Origin: Candidatus Nanopelagicales bacterium | GTDB lineage: Bacteria; Actinomycetota; Actinomycetes; S36-B12; GCA-2699445 | NCBI GenBank assembly: GCA_037045355.1 | Contig: JBAOHO010000013.1 | Coordinates: 248,001-312,000, forward strand | Reading direction: 5' to 3' | DNA length: 64,000 nucleotides | Shown: piece by piece, positions 8,505 to 18,012 of the stretch | Layout: every line of letters begins with the position of its first letter | How positions within the stretch are numbered: the stretch's first letter is position 1 | Translations under genes and position numbers: made by a program | Notes under the pieces: model-generated | The model's input: only the letters and a program-made list of their open reading frames with translations | Databases searched by the model: none | Told to the model about the DNA's origin: nothing

Positions 8505-10127
8505 TCAGCGCAGCTGTCCCCACTGATCGGTCGTCAGCGCCGAACTCGTCACGCTCGGGGGTGAAGGCGCGAACGGGCATGTGCGGCTCTGCGTGAGTTC
8601 CTTCCCCTGGATCACGAAACGGTCGATCGGCTTGTTCACGCACGACGACGACGTCGCTCCCCAGATGACGTGCTGACTGCTCTTGTACTTCAGCAGTGGC
8701 CGGTCGAAAGCAGCCTGCATGCTCTTGGCCCATGCCAGGGGAGTGGAACCGTCCTTGGTGGCGTTTGCCAGCAGGACCGGAACGTCGCCCAACTTGGCGC
8801 GCTGCTTGTTCTTGGTGACCAAGGGGATCGGATCCGGGTCGATGGAGTTGAGCCCGCGACACCCGATCGCGTACATCATGGACAACGAGCCGCCGAACAC
8901 CGGGTAGTCGCGCGCGTTGACCTGCGAGATCTGAGTCTCCTGTTTCGCTGTGAGTCTCTGGTCGTAGTCCAGGCAGTTCACCATGGAGAAGCCGCCACCC
9001 TCGTTGCTGTTGGGAAGTTGCTTCCACGCGGCCAGGCGAGCTCGGGCCAGTTCGGACTGCTCATCTGTTCCGCGCGCAAGGTTGACGATCTCCGCCGCCG
9101 CCGACAGATCGCCCCACGCGCTCTGGAATGCGACGAAGTTGCCCGCCACGTCGAGCCAGTCCCAATGAGAGAACACGCCACCGTTGTCCAGTGGTATCGG
9201 AGTCTCTACCAGGGAGTCGCCCGTCTCCATGACCGCCTGGTAAGCGCTCGGGTCGTGGTTGCGGATGAACTGCAGTGCGAGGTCTTGCGCGGTGCCGCCG
9301 ATCTCCGGCAGTCCGATGTAGTTGCTGGACGGGTCGATATTGCCGTCGAGGACCAGTGCCCGCACCTTGTCGGGGTACTTCAGCGCGTAGACATAGCCGA
9401 TCCGCGTGCCGTAACTGGTTCCCCAGAACGTCAGCTTGCGGTCTCCGACAGCCTTGCGTAGCTGCTCCAGATCGCGCACGACGTTGTTGGTCCCCATGGC
9501 CCCCGCGATATTGCGTGCGTTGCGGACGCATGCACGGTTGGCGGCGGCCAAGTCCGCGGCCGACTTGCGTTGGACTGTTGCCCAATTGGGGGTGGTGGTG
9601 TCGGCCGGCCGGATGGGCCAGGGGCCTTCACAGGTCCCGAGGCTCGGCGTCGACGCACCGATTCCACGGGGATCAAACGCCACGAAGTCGAAGCGCTTCC
9701 GTACCGCCGGTGACATACGGGCGGCGACGGAGTCGATGAATTCGGTACTCGGGCCCCCTGGCCCACCGGCGTCCCAGAACAGTGAGCCGATGCGCTGGTC
9801 CGCGGTGCCCGTGGCTGGGATGCGCGCCAGAGCGATCCGGACGGTTCCACTGCCGGACTTGCCGTAGACCTTGGGCACCTTGACGGTGGCGCATTGCTTG
9901 TCCGGCTGGGCGTCGGAGGGGCAGTCCGCCCAGTTGACCGTCGACTGCGACGCCACCGGTGCTGACGCGGCAGGGGCCGCGATGCCCGTGGATCCCGACG
10001 CGTTGCCGGGGGCAAGCATGATGTTCCCGCCTGCCACCGCGGCAACTGCGAAGGTGGCCACCATCGAGTGGCGGGGGAGCTTCCGTTCAGAGCGCGGTCT
10101 TTCGGTCGGCGAGGCAGCGGCAGTCAT
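8505..10127 (-). CDS. Secreted alpha/beta-hydrolase, TAP-like (tripeptidyl aminopeptidase family)
   Basis: About 540 residues with a signal peptide after a basic N-terminus. The nucleophile elbow GTSYGTR, the oxyanion region GGPGG, and the C-terminal TAP-like segment with Asp in NATKDGSTP and His in SSQHVIW are all present. Relatives cleave N-terminal tripeptides, or act as esterases, outside the cell. The ATG at 10127 is taken as the start; a TTG at 10163 with an AGG-rich leader would add 12 residues. Cysteines near the C-terminus may form disulfides. It is convergent with the deazaflavin oxidoreductase and divergent from the next gene. Confidence 0.87.
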   Translation of the reverse strand: MTAAASPTERPRSERKLPRHSMVATFAVAAVAGGNIMLAPGNASGSTGIAAPAASAPVASQSTVNWADCPSDAQPDKQCATVKVPKVYGKSGSGTVRIALARIPATGTADQRIGSLFWDAGGPGGPSTEFIDSVAARMSPAVRKRFDFVAFDPRGIGASTPSLGTCEGPWPIRPADTTTPNWATVQRKSAADLAAANRACVRNARNIAGAMGTNNVVRDLEQLRKAVGDRKLTFWGTSYGTRIGYVYALKYPDKVRALVLDGNIDPSSNYIGLPEIGGTAQDLALQFIRNHDPSAYQAVMETGDSLVETPIPLDNGGVFSHWDWLDVAGNFVAFQSAWGDLSAAAEIVNLARGTDEQSELARARLAAWKQLPNSNEGGGFSMVNCLDYDQRLTAKQETQISQVNARDYPVFGGSLSMMYAIGCRGLNSIDPDPIPLVTKNKQRAKLGDVPVLLANATKDGSTPLAWAKSMQAAFDRPLLKYKSSQHVIWGATSSSCVNKPIDRFVIQGKELTQSRTCPFAPSPPSVTSSALTTDQWGQLR

Positions 10128-10341
10128 ACGTTCAGTGTTCAGGCTCGACCCGACGCCCTGCAACCCGCCTCGCTGGCGGGTGACCGGTGAGGATCACAGA
10201 CCCGGCCATGGATTGAAGAGTGATCGGGGTCAGTGGCGTCGCTACCTGCCCAACCTGAGGTATGCCATTGTCGTCAAGGAGCCCTGACCGGCGTGCGCAG
10301 GAGGTCCTGAAGTGCAGGCGTCAGGTACGTGAGGTGATGGT

Positions 10342-10953
10342 GTGACGGAACGGATGGACCACGCGGAGAACCCACGCTGCACCAACGCCGTCGACATCCT
10401 GTGGATCCCACTCGGTGCTGGCGCCCATGCTGCACGAATCAGTGGCCGGATCTTCGAGGCCGTGGCTGCGGCGCTCCAGCGGCGGCGAGCCTGCGACCTC
10501 TACCATTCGGCGTTGCAGATCCACACGCCCGAGGGTTGCTATGTGGTCGAGCAGACACCCGTTCCGGCAATCGGCAGTCCGGTGAACCGCGGCGTTGTGG
10601 CGGGGGGTGTCGTGGGGTTTCGGCCTGCGGGGCGGTGGCGGATCTTCCGTTACGAGATCCGCCGCTGGCGCCATGGCGTGATTCCAGACGCCAACTACGC
10701 GGTGGGTGGGCCGCAACGTCTGACGCAGGACCCCGCAGTCGTGCGTCGTGTCCTGGCCGTGGTCCCCGATGTCCCCACCCCGGTGTGGGGACGCGACGAG
10801 TTGCGAACGGGCGAGATGTGGAACTCCAACAGCATCGTGTCCTGGGTGTTGACCAGCAGCGGTGTCGACACCACGAGGATCAATCCACCGACTGGTGGTC
10901 GCGCCCCCGGCTGGCGTGCCGGGCTGGTGGTCGCGGCTCGTATGGCTCGCTGA
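10342..10953 (+). CDS. Conserved protein of unknown function
   Basis: A 203-residue protein beginning at a GTG with GAGGTG five bases upstream. Visible features are LWIPLGAG near the start, YHSALQIHTPEG with a conserved-looking His pair, a GVVAGGVVGF glycine stretch, RYEIRRWRHGVIPD, and EMWNSNSIVSWVL. The motif style (Ser-Ala-Leu-His, later Asn-Ser) hints at a papain-like or amidase fold, but no catalytic Cys in the expected place could be assigned. No signal peptide. It stands between two unrelated genes, so context gives no hint. The function is not known. Confidence 0.72.
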   Translation: MTERMDHAENPRCTNAVDILWIPLGAGAHAARISGRIFEAVAAALQRRRACDLYHSALQIHTPEGCYVVEQTPVPAIGSPVNRGVVAGGVVGFRPAGRWRIFRYEIRRWRHGVIPDANYAVGGPQRLTQDPAVVRRVLAVVPDVPTPVWGRDELRTGEMWNSNSIVSWVLTSSGVDTTRINPPTGGRAPGWRAGLVVAARMAR

Positions 10954-11051
10954 CAAGACCCGGCAGTACAGTCGAAAGGCCTCGGGTGAGGCGCCGGCCA
11001 GGGTTCGATCGAGGAGCTCGAGAACGGCCGGATCGAGCGATTGGTGTGGGT

Positions 11052-11447
11052 ATGTCGCGAGTGGTCCACTTCGAGATCCAGGCCGATGACCTGGAACGAG
11101 CCAAGAGTTTCTACGGGGCGGTGTTCGACTGGAAGTTCGAGGACTACGGCCACTTCACCGGATCCCCCTACTGGGGTGTCGTCACGGGCCCGGATGAGGA
11201 GATGGGCATCAACGGCGGGCTGATGCCGCGTCCCGCTCCTGCCCCGGGGCCAGGACACGGACTGGCCGCATTCGTCTGCACCATCGGGGTGGAGGACTTC
11301 GACGAAACCGCCGCGAAGGTACTTGCCGCGGGCGGTCAGGTCGCACTGCCCAAGATGGCGTTGACCGGTATGGCGTGGCAGGGCTACTTCCTCGACACCG
11401 AGGGCAACACGTTCGGCGTGCATCAACCCGACCCCGAGGCGAGGTAG
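11052..11447 (+). CDS. VOC (glyoxalase/bleomycin-resistance/dioxygenase fold) family protein
   Basis: A 131-residue, single-domain VOC protein. Two beta-alpha-beta-beta-beta halves are seen: VVHFEIQADDLERAKSFYG with a metal-type His, and the second half with GLAAFVCTIGVEDFDET and the closing FLDTEGNTFGVHQ. Close relatives resemble the hydroxylase or lyase-like VOC proteins of actinobacteria; metal ligands would be the first-strand His and the final Glu/His. The substrate cannot be told. The ATG at 11052 is the first start in frame giving the canonical first strand. The longer open frame upstream is a shadow of the preceding gene. Confidence 0.88.
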   Translation: MSRVVHFEIQADDLERAKSFYGAVFDWKFEDYGHFTGSPYWGVVTGPDEEMGINGGLMPRPAPAPGPGHGLAAFVCTIGVEDFDETAAKVLAAGGQVALPKMALTGMAWQGYFLDTEGNTFGVHQPDPEAR

Positions 11448-11498
11448 CCGCTGCTCCCTCGACACGTGGCTTGGCGCGGTTCGCGGCGCGACAGCTAT

Positions 11499-11512
11499 GC
11501 CCGGATCCGGGC
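11499..11512. terminator. Short GC palindrome between convergent genes
   Basis: A 14-base perfect palindrome lies between the stops of the VOC gene and the FAD oxidoreductase and touches the latter's stop codon. It could fold as a short hairpin with a four-base loop and serve as a bidirectional terminator. The stem is only five base pairs, so this is uncertain. Confidence 0.35.
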
Positions 11513-13173
11513 TATGCGTTGGGCTGTGCCGAGCGGCCGGGCAGGCCGGGCAACGACGGCAGCGCTCGGCGCAGCGCCGACTTCACCATGCCGGTCATCA
11601 GCGTGCCGCGCTGCAGTGTCGTTGCCGTGAGCACACCGCCGAACATCGCGCCCGCGACGCCGCACGTCACGATGTCCTGCCCGGTCAGGTACAGCCCGGG
11701 AATCGGAGTCGTGGGTTTGAGGAATCCCTGCCGCAGTCGCTGCGGGGTGTGGTCCAAGCCGTACAACTCACCGCGCGAGTAACCGGCGAAGTGTTGCGTG
11801 GTCAACGGTGTGGAGATCTCGGCGATGGCGACCTGCCCCCTCAGTTGCGGCAACTGCGAGAAGACGGCTTCGAGCATGCGATCGGCCAGCCCGTCCTTGA
11901 AGGCTTGGTACTCGGAATCGCGGCGTTTCCACCTGCTGCCTTGCCAGTGCTCGAACCATTCGTATGGCGCTGCGGTGATGACGTCCACGGTGGAGTGCCC
12001 GGGATGACGGCGCTCGAAGTCCGGGTCCTTGGCCGCGGGGAACGACACGTATACCAGCGGCAGGTCCGCTTCCGGGTCTGTGCGGCTGTCGCGGAAGGTG
12101 CGGTCGTAGTCGTCGTTGGGGTAGATCCACAGGTTGTGCTTCGGCAGTTCCAGCTCCTCTGCCGTCTTGTCGAACCCGAGATACAGGCACAGGTGGCCCA
12201 TCGACGGCGACACCTGGGTGAGGTCGGTCAGCAGCCCCTTGCTCTGGGCGACATCGTGCGGCAGCAGGTGCGTGAAGGTATTCACGACGCCGGCATCACT
12301 GACCACGATCGGCGCCCGGATGACCTTGTCGTCGGCGGCCATACGGACACCGACGGCATGACCGTCCTCGATCACGATCTCAGCGACTTCGGCGTTGATG
12401 AGGACCGTTCCACCCGCGCGCTCGATCACAGGGATGATCGACTCCGCGATCACCCCCGACCCACCGACGGGGTAGTAGCCACCCCGGAAGTAGTGACTGG
12501 CGACCAGGGCGTGCATGGCGAAACTGGACTGCGCGGGAGGCAGCCCATAGTCACCGCATTGAGCAGTGAGCACGGCGATCAAGCGCTGGTCGTCCGTGAG
12601 TTCCTCGAGTACCTGGCGGGTCGTTCGGTCCGACCAGCGCCGGAAGTTGCGTTTGAGCAGTGGGCCGGCGAGCGCCGCAATGGCGCTGGGAAAGGTCTTG
12701 CTGGCCTGGAAGGGCATCGAGGCGGACACGGCGGCACGGACAGCATCGAAGTAACCGTCGATCGCCGACTCTTCGGCAGGGAACCACGACACGAGCGCGT
12801 CACGCAGATTCCGCCGTCCCTTGGGCAGGTCGTAGATGTCGCCGTCGATGATCACGCGGTCGTAGACATCCCCCATGTCCGCCCACTCGATGCGGCCGTC
12901 GCTGATGTCGTCGAACACCCTGCGGGTGGGCGAGCCGGGGGAGACGTCTCCGACGTAGTGAACCCCGACGTCCCACTCGTAACCAGGTCGATGGAAGACG
13001 TGCGTGTAGCCGCCGGGCGTGTAGTGCCGTTCTAGCACCAGCACCTTCTTGTCGCCATGTTTCGCCAGCATGGCCGCACAGGCCAAGCCCCCGATCCCCG
13101 AACCGATGACGATGGCGTCGTAGTCATCCGTCACCGGGTGACGCTTGTAGGGCTGGGCAGTTCTCCTGCTCAT
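11512..13173 (-). CDS. FAD-dependent phytoene desaturase/retinol saturase-like oxidoreductase
   Basis: About 553 residues from the ATG at 13173, which follows a GGTGGGAG. The dinucleotide-binding fingerprint is IVIGSGIGGLACAAMLAK, followed by VLERHYTPGGYTH, the pattern of the CrtI/CrtISO/RetSat group of amine-oxidase-fold flavoproteins. The C-terminus carries LYLTGQDIVTCGVAGAM, the conserved FAD-closing motif. These enzymes saturate, desaturate or isomerise isoprenoid chains. No carotenoid genes lie nearby, so a saturase or other lipid role is as likely as carotenoid synthesis. An upstream in-frame extension lacks a good ribosome site. Confidence 0.9.
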   Translation of the reverse strand: MSRRTAQPYKRHPVTDDYDAIVIGSGIGGLACAAMLAKHGDKKVLVLERHYTPGGYTHVFHRPGYEWDVGVHYVGDVSPGSPTRRVFDDISDGRIEWADMGDVYDRVIIDGDIYDLPKGRRNLRDALVSWFPAEESAIDGYFDAVRAAVSASMPFQASKTFPSAIAALAGPLLKRNFRRWSDRTTRQVLEELTDDQRLIAVLTAQCGDYGLPPAQSSFAMHALVASHYFRGGYYPVGGSGVIAESIIPVIERAGGTVLINAEVAEIVIEDGHAVGVRMAADDKVIRAPIVVSDAGVVNTFTHLLPHDVAQSKGLLTDLTQVSPSMGHLCLYLGFDKTAEELELPKHNLWIYPNDDYDRTFRDSRTDPEADLPLVYVSFPAAKDPDFERRHPGHSTVDVITAAPYEWFEHWQGSRWKRRDSEYQAFKDGLADRMLEAVFSQLPQLRGQVAIAEISTPLTTQHFAGYSRGELYGLDHTPQRLRQGFLKPTTPIPGLYLTGQDIVTCGVAGAMFGGVLTATTLQRGTLMTGMVKSALRRALPSLPGLPGRSAQPNA

Positions 13174-13348
13174 CGGGCATCTCCCACCTGGACTGGTTGC
13201 GCCGCCTGTTGGTGCTGTTCTGCGATTGTCCCGCACCGGTGTGTGGTCATCGGCCCCGGTCATCCATCGGTCTGCCCCGCCGGGTGCTTCGGGTTCCCGC
13301 GCCTGTTGCCCTGGGGGCGGTCGATGTGCTGCCTGGGGAGCGGTTCGG

Positions 13349-15400
13349 CTACTTGCGCCGCTTCGGAGGTCCGGAGTCGGTGTGTCGGTCCCGGCGAACC
13401 TTCACCTTGTTGCCCTTGATCCTGGTGGAGGACAGGGCGCGGATCACGTCCTTGGCCGCATCTGACGGAACCTCAACCGTCGTGAAGCGGTCGGAGATGC
13501 GTACTGCGCCGACGTCGGCGCCCGTCAATCCTGTCTCGTTGGCGATCGCGCCCACAATGTCTCCTGGGCGGATCCCGGCATCGTGACCCGCACCGATGAA
13601 CAGTCGATCCCTGCCCTTGCCCGGTGCTCGGGAGGAGTCGAAGTCCCTTCTGCCGCCCTTCCCGCCCTTCCCGCCTTTTCCTCTTCTTTCGCCCTTTTCA
13701 CCGTGCCGACTTTCACCGTGCCGACTTTCACCGTGCCGACCGTCTCCACCGAGCCGACCGTCTCCACCACGACCGGACTCGCGGTAACCCTTGCGTCCGC
13801 CGCTGTCTCGATCTCGGTCCCGGTCTCGGTCTCGGCCCCGGCCCAGGTCCCGGCCCCGCCCCCGGCCCCGATCCCTGCGATGGTCACGGTCCTGGTCACG
13901 GTCACGGTCGCGGCGGGCTTCCACCACCGGGATGTCCTCCTCGCCGGCGTCACCGATGGTCGCGAGGTGCGCCATCTTGATCGCGGCGAGCGCGACATCG
14001 TCGGGGTCGAAGTCATCGGTGAGGGAACCCAGCAAGCCGCGGTAGGCGTCGAGGTCGTCGTCCTGACAGATCCCCGCCAGGACCGCGCGTGTGGTGGCCA
14101 TGCGACGCTCCCGCAACTCGGCCGAGGTCGGGATCCGGCCGATCTCGATGTGTTGCTTGAGCGTCCGTTCGATGCTGCGGATCAACCGCTGTTCGCGCGG
14201 CTCGGCGATGGTGATCGCTGAGCCCTCCCGACCGCCACGCCCCACCCGACCGATCCGATGGACGTACGACTCCGGTGCCGCCGGCACATCGAAGTTCACC
14301 ACGTGCGTGAGTTGGTCGATGTCCAGACCACGAGCGGCCACGTCGGTGGCCACCAGCAGTTCGGCATCTCCTCGGCGCAGACGGTTCATGACGCGGTCCC
14401 GCTGCCGCTGGTCCATGCCCCCGTGAAGCCCTTCGGCCCGGTAGCCGCGACCGTTGAGGGTCTCGGTCAGTTGGTCCACCTCGTCACGTGTGCGGCAGAA
14501 CACCAGCGCCGCGGTAGGGGACTCCAGGTCCAGGATCCTGCCCAGCAGCGCCACCTTGTGGGCCCGGGCCACGATGTAGACGGTCTGCTTGATCGCGGGC
14601 CGTTCGCCCTCGGGCAATACCTCGCGGGGAATCTCGATGCGCTCGGGATCGGTCAGATGCGCCTTCGCGATCCGGAGGATGCGCTTGGGCATGGTCGCCG
14701 AGAACATCACCGTCTGACGTTGTGTGGGGGCCTGCTCCAAGATGGCGTCGAGGTCCTCCGCGAACCCCATATCGAGCATCTCGTCGGCCTCGTCCAGTAC
14801 GACGGTCGTGACGTCGTCCAGGACCAGGACCTTCCGCTCGAGCAGGTCCAGTGCCCGCCCGGGAGTCGCCACGACGATGTCCACACCTCGTTTGAGAGCG
14901 CTGATCTGCCGACCGATCGGTTGACCGCCATACACCGGCAGAGTGCGGGTCCCGAATGGGCGGCCATAGCGGTGGATCGCCTCGGCCACCTGCATACACA
15001 GTTCTCTCGTCGGCGCCAGTACCAGGGCAGTCGGGCTGGTCCCGCCAGTGTTGTCGGCGCGCTCACTGAGCATCGGTAGGGCGAACGCCGCGGTCTTTCC
15101 CGTGCCCGTCGCTGCTTGGCAGAGGAGATCCTTGCCGCTGAGCATCTGGGGTATCGCCGCTCGTTGGATCGGCGTCGGCGCCTCGTATCCGAGTGCTGCG
15201 AGGCTGGTGACCAGTTCCGGTCTCAACCCCAAGCTGTCGAATCCAATCTCATCCAGCGTTTGGCCGGGGTCTTCCGAGCTGAGTTCGGCTTGATCCGAGG
15301 TGGGCGCGGAATGCTCCGACCCGCGTTCGGTGTCTTCTTGCCCCGACCCTAGGTCGGTGTGTTCCGAGGTCGGTCCGTTGTCCGCGTGCACGTGCCACAT
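13349..15400 (-). CDS. DEAD-box ATP-dependent RNA helicase (DeaD/CsdA type)
   Basis: A 683-residue helicase. After an acidic N-terminal 50 residues come the Q motif (GYEAPTPIQ), motif I (AATGTGKT), DEAD (LDEADEM), SAT (FSATMP) and motif VI (HRIGRVGRGGR). A long Arg/Asp/Gly-rich linker of about 110 residues follows. It ends in a DbpA-type RNA-binding domain (RLFIGAGHDAGIRPGDIVGA). Such proteins unwind structured RNA in ribosome assembly and mRNA decay, particularly in the cold. The linker is encoded by short tandem repeats. The upstream region carries a duplicated 119-bp element that may be regulatory. Confidence 0.95.
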   Translation of the reverse strand: MWHVHADNGPTSEHTDLGSGQEDTERGSEHSAPTSDQAELSSEDPGQTLDEIGFDSLGLRPELVTSLAALGYEAPTPIQRAAIPQMLSGKDLLCQAATGTGKTAAFALPMLSERADNTGGTSPTALVLAPTRELCMQVAEAIHRYGRPFGTRTLPVYGGQPIGRQISALKRGVDIVVATPGRALDLLERKVLVLDDVTTVVLDEADEMLDMGFAEDLDAILEQAPTQRQTVMFSATMPKRILRIAKAHLTDPERIEIPREVLPEGERPAIKQTVYIVARAHKVALLGRILDLESPTAALVFCRTRDEVDQLTETLNGRGYRAEGLHGGMDQRQRDRVMNRLRRGDAELLVATDVAARGLDIDQLTHVVNFDVPAAPESYVHRIGRVGRGGREGSAITIAEPREQRLIRSIERTLKQHIEIGRIPTSAELRERRMATTRAVLAGICQDDDLDAYRGLLGSLTDDFDPDDVALAAIKMAHLATIGDAGEEDIPVVEARRDRDRDQDRDHRRDRGRGRGRDLGRGRDRDRDRDRDSGGRKGYRESGRGGDGRLGGDGRHGESRHGESRHGEKGERRGKGGKGGKGGRRDFDSSRAPGKGRDRLFIGAGHDAGIRPGDIVGAIANETGLTGADVGAVRISDRFTTVEVPSDAAKDVIRALSSTRIKGNKVKVRRDRHTDSGPPKRRK
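13697..13776. repeat. In-frame 15-bp and 18-bp tandem repeats in the helicase linker
   Basis: A 15-bp unit occurs three times (13697-13740), followed by two copies of an 18-bp unit. They encode the HGESR and related charged repeats of the disordered RD/RG-rich linker. Confidence 0.85.
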
Positions 15401-15976
15401 CCCATCCGCCGCAACGCCGTCGCGGGTCGTTCGGAGCGTAACGCAGTGCGCAACGCGTGGCCGATTCCCGCAGACGGGGGCTCACCTCCGTCGTGGGCTC
15501 TGAGGCCCAGGTTCCAACCTCCCGAGTGCCGCGACCACGCCACATGTGACGGGGTCACGGCACGAGGTGGCGGGTTCAAGTCCCTTTCGCGGTGAGCTGG
15601 GGAGACTTCCGCCCTCGGCTCGGAGGCCCCGGTTCCCCATTCCCGGATGCCGCGACCACGCCACATGTGACGGGATCACGGCTCGGTGTGGCGGGGTCGA
15701 GTCATTCTCGTCGCGGCTCGGGGGTCCCCGGTCCCTGTCGGCTCGGTGGCTCTGGGCTCAGCCGCTCGGGGTCCGGCGGTTCGGGGTTTGTGGGTGAGCG
15801 GTGTCCACCGCTGGGTTGCGTCCCATAACGCCCAGCGGTGATTTGACCGGTGTTCGTGTGCGGTTCAACCACGAGCTCGCGCGCAGAATGCCGCGAGCCC
15901 GCCACCCGGTGCTCAGATCACGCCACCTGCGGCGAGGTCCCGTCGTTGGCGGTGAGGCTTTGTCGGCCGCAGCGAA
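15401..15976. other. 576-bp intergenic region upstream of the helicase
   Basis: No credible gene was found. The region holds two imperfect copies of a 119-bp element (15475-15712) and further GC-rich sequence. It must carry the helicase promoter, and lies downstream of the APC permease stop codon. A pseudo-T-arm-like string near 15571 is discussed under rejected items. Confidence 0.55.
15475..15712. repeat. 119-bp imperfect direct repeat with a palindromic core
   Basis: Copy A is about 15475-15593 and copy B about 15594-15712. The best-conserved part, about 30 bases (15530-15559 and 15650-15679), contains CACATGTG and an adjoining GTGAC-N3-GTCAC (A) or GTGA-N5-TCAC (B) dyad. A weaker third partial copy may follow to about 15770. 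Confidence 0.75.
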
Positions 15977-17444
15977 TCAGGTTGCCAGGGCTTCCGGGTC
16001 GGGGGTGTCGGCCAGGGCATCAACCTCGCTCTCGACCTTCCAGGACGGCTTGCGGAACAACCAGAACAGGAACGGCATGGCGAGGAACGCCCCGGTCCCG
16101 ATGACCACCACCGCGACGTAGGCGCCGGTCGACATCCCGGTCGCCTCTTCCGTCGGGATCATCGAGACGATAAGTCCGAGCAGGCACACGAGCAGTCCGA
16201 CCCCGATCACGGCGACGAGTCCGACCCATTTGCCCGGGATCCGGTAGGGGCGCGGTGTATCGGGTTGGGAGATGCGCAGTTTCACCAAGGAGACAAGCAT
16301 CATGCCGTACATGATCAACGTCATATTCGTCTGGATGATCGCGAACAGGAACCACGCGTTCTGTACGGATCCCAGGAGTCCGTAGCCCAGGGCCAAGACG
16401 GAACTCACAGCCGCCTGACCCAGGATGATGACGACGGGCATACGGTTGCGGTTCTCCTTCTGCAACGCAGGCGGCAGGTTGCCGCCTACCCGCCCGGCCA
16501 CCACCAATCCTCGCGACGGGCCACCGAGGATCTGCACCAGAGCCGCAGCCAAGCCGGTGACCAGGAGGAATGCGAGAACCGCGGTCATCCAACCGACATT
16601 GAACTGGTCGAAAATCGCCTCACCGGACTGGATGAGGCCCGTGACGATGTTGATGTCTCCGCTGGGGATCACCACGGCAAGTGCGAGCGTGACGGGCGCG
16701 AAACACAGGAAACACAGGGCAACCGCGATCAAGTTGGAGCGAGGAATGGTCCGACCCGGGTTCTCGACGTCGCCGCTGTGGATCGCGGAGATCTCGATGC
16801 CGGAGAACATGAGCAGGGCGCCGGAGATGAACGCGACATTGCTGAAGCTGATATCGGGGACAAGGGCGTCAGCCGAGATTTCCATGGCAGGGGGATTGCC
16901 AGGCGACCAAGAACGCGACCGCGAACCCCACCAACAGCACCGCCGGAATCAGGGTCCCGGCGATGACGGAGTACCAGGCGAATCCCTTCGCCACACGCAA
17001 TCCACGCAGGGCCATCGCGGCAGCCAACCAAGTGACCAGCACCACGATCGGGATCAGGAACGCGGGGCTGTTACTCAGGTTCGGGTCGATCGGATACGCC
17101 GCTTGCAGAGCGAGAGTGCCCATGATCCCGGGCCACGCCACCACGAAGTTGGCGAACTCCAGCCAAATGATCATGAACGCGGCCGCTTCGCCGAAGGCAA
17201 GTCGCGTCCACACGTAGATACCACCGGTACGGGGCCAGGTGGAGCCCATCTCGGCCGATGCCATGGCCGTCGGTCCGAGGAACAGCACGATCGCCGCGAG
17301 GAACAACACGATCGAACCGAGACCGAAGGTGGCCAACTGCGGGGTCGTGTTGACGTTCGCCAGGAACGAGAAGGTGAAGATGGCGAGGCCGGTGACACCG
17401 AAGACCTTCTTGCGGGTGACCCCGGGGGCCGGGGAGTCACTCAT
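15977..17444 (-). CDS. APC-superfamily amino acid permease (GadC-like), frame broken by one extra base
   Basis: Two overlapping frames together give a complete permease of about 488 residues with twelve membrane segments. The first frame (from ATG 17444) has FTFSFLANVNTTPQLATFG and RTGGIYVWTRLAFGEAAAF. The second begins around 16900 and has GNPPAMEIS, then SGIEISAIHSGDVENPGR. The GadC-like subfamily exchanges amino acids such as glutamate and GABA; the substrate here is unknown. The shift is one additional base at 16901/16902: the doublet on the coding strand is C/T after GC, and either base gives alanine. This matches the pckG doublets. Without it the gene looks intact. Confidence 0.85.
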
Positions 17445-18012
17445 CGGGGTTCCCCCTGATGACGCCCCTGCTCACTGGGTCGCCCGCAGTTCTCCCGGCT
17501 CCGCCTTCGCTCGGGGCTTCGCTCGGGGAGAGTCGACTCGGGCGCACGTCGATCACGCATGGACTGCCCACGACGACACCACCTCCCGCCACACTCCCGC
17601 CACACTGAGGTCCCTGTCGAACCCAGGCCGCAACCCTCGGGCTCAACTCAGACGCGGTTCCGCACGCCGACAGCGTAGGGCGCCTGCGAGCGGGTCGCGT
17701 GGCGAGTTGCGGCATACGGGTTCGGGGCAGTTCATGGGTGGTGATCGGGGGACGTCCGCTGGTGATCGGGGAAGGTCGGTGGTGCAGCGGGGGAGGGTCG
17801 GTGGTGACCTGGGGGAGGTCGGTGGTGACCCGGGGAGGGTCGGTGGTGACCCGGGGGAGGGTCGGTGGTGATCGGGGGAGCCGAGGGTGAGCGGTGGAGG
17901 CCTGCCGGTGATCGGGCGAGGTCTGCCGGTGATCGGGCGAGGTCTGCGCTGATGGTGGCGAGGTCCGCGGGTTGCGAGGGTAGAGTGCGCAGATCACACC
18001 CGCGGAGGGCGC
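17445..18012. other. 568-bp intergenic region with low-complexity repeats
   Basis: This lies between the divergently transcribed permease and sulfatase genes. The half nearer the sulfatase is filled by G-rich tandem repeats. Open frames here are biased shadows without ribosome sites. Confidence 0.55.
17736..17955. repeat. G-rich minisatellite, about 21-bp unit
   Basis: About six degenerate copies of a 20-22-bp unit built around GGTCGGTGGTGACC run from 17736 to about 17883. Two copies of a related 23-bp unit follow (17905-17950). The array ends some 60 bases before the sulfatase start. Confidence 0.85.

Noticed and set aside
11497..13035. Long opposite-strand frame over the FAD oxidoreductase
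   Set aside because: Its composition is that of a GC-rich shadow of the reverse-strand gene; no domain or ribosome site.
15565..15595. GGGTTCAAGTCCC resembles a tRNA T-arm
   Set aside because: The surrounding bases do not give an acceptor stem, D-arm or anticodon arm, and the other copy of the 119-bp repeat has lost the match. It is part of the repeat, not a tRNA.
17445..18012. Small genes in the repeat-rich gap
   Set aside because: Both-strand frames consist of translated repeats (Pro/Asp/His- or Gly-rich) without ribosome sites.
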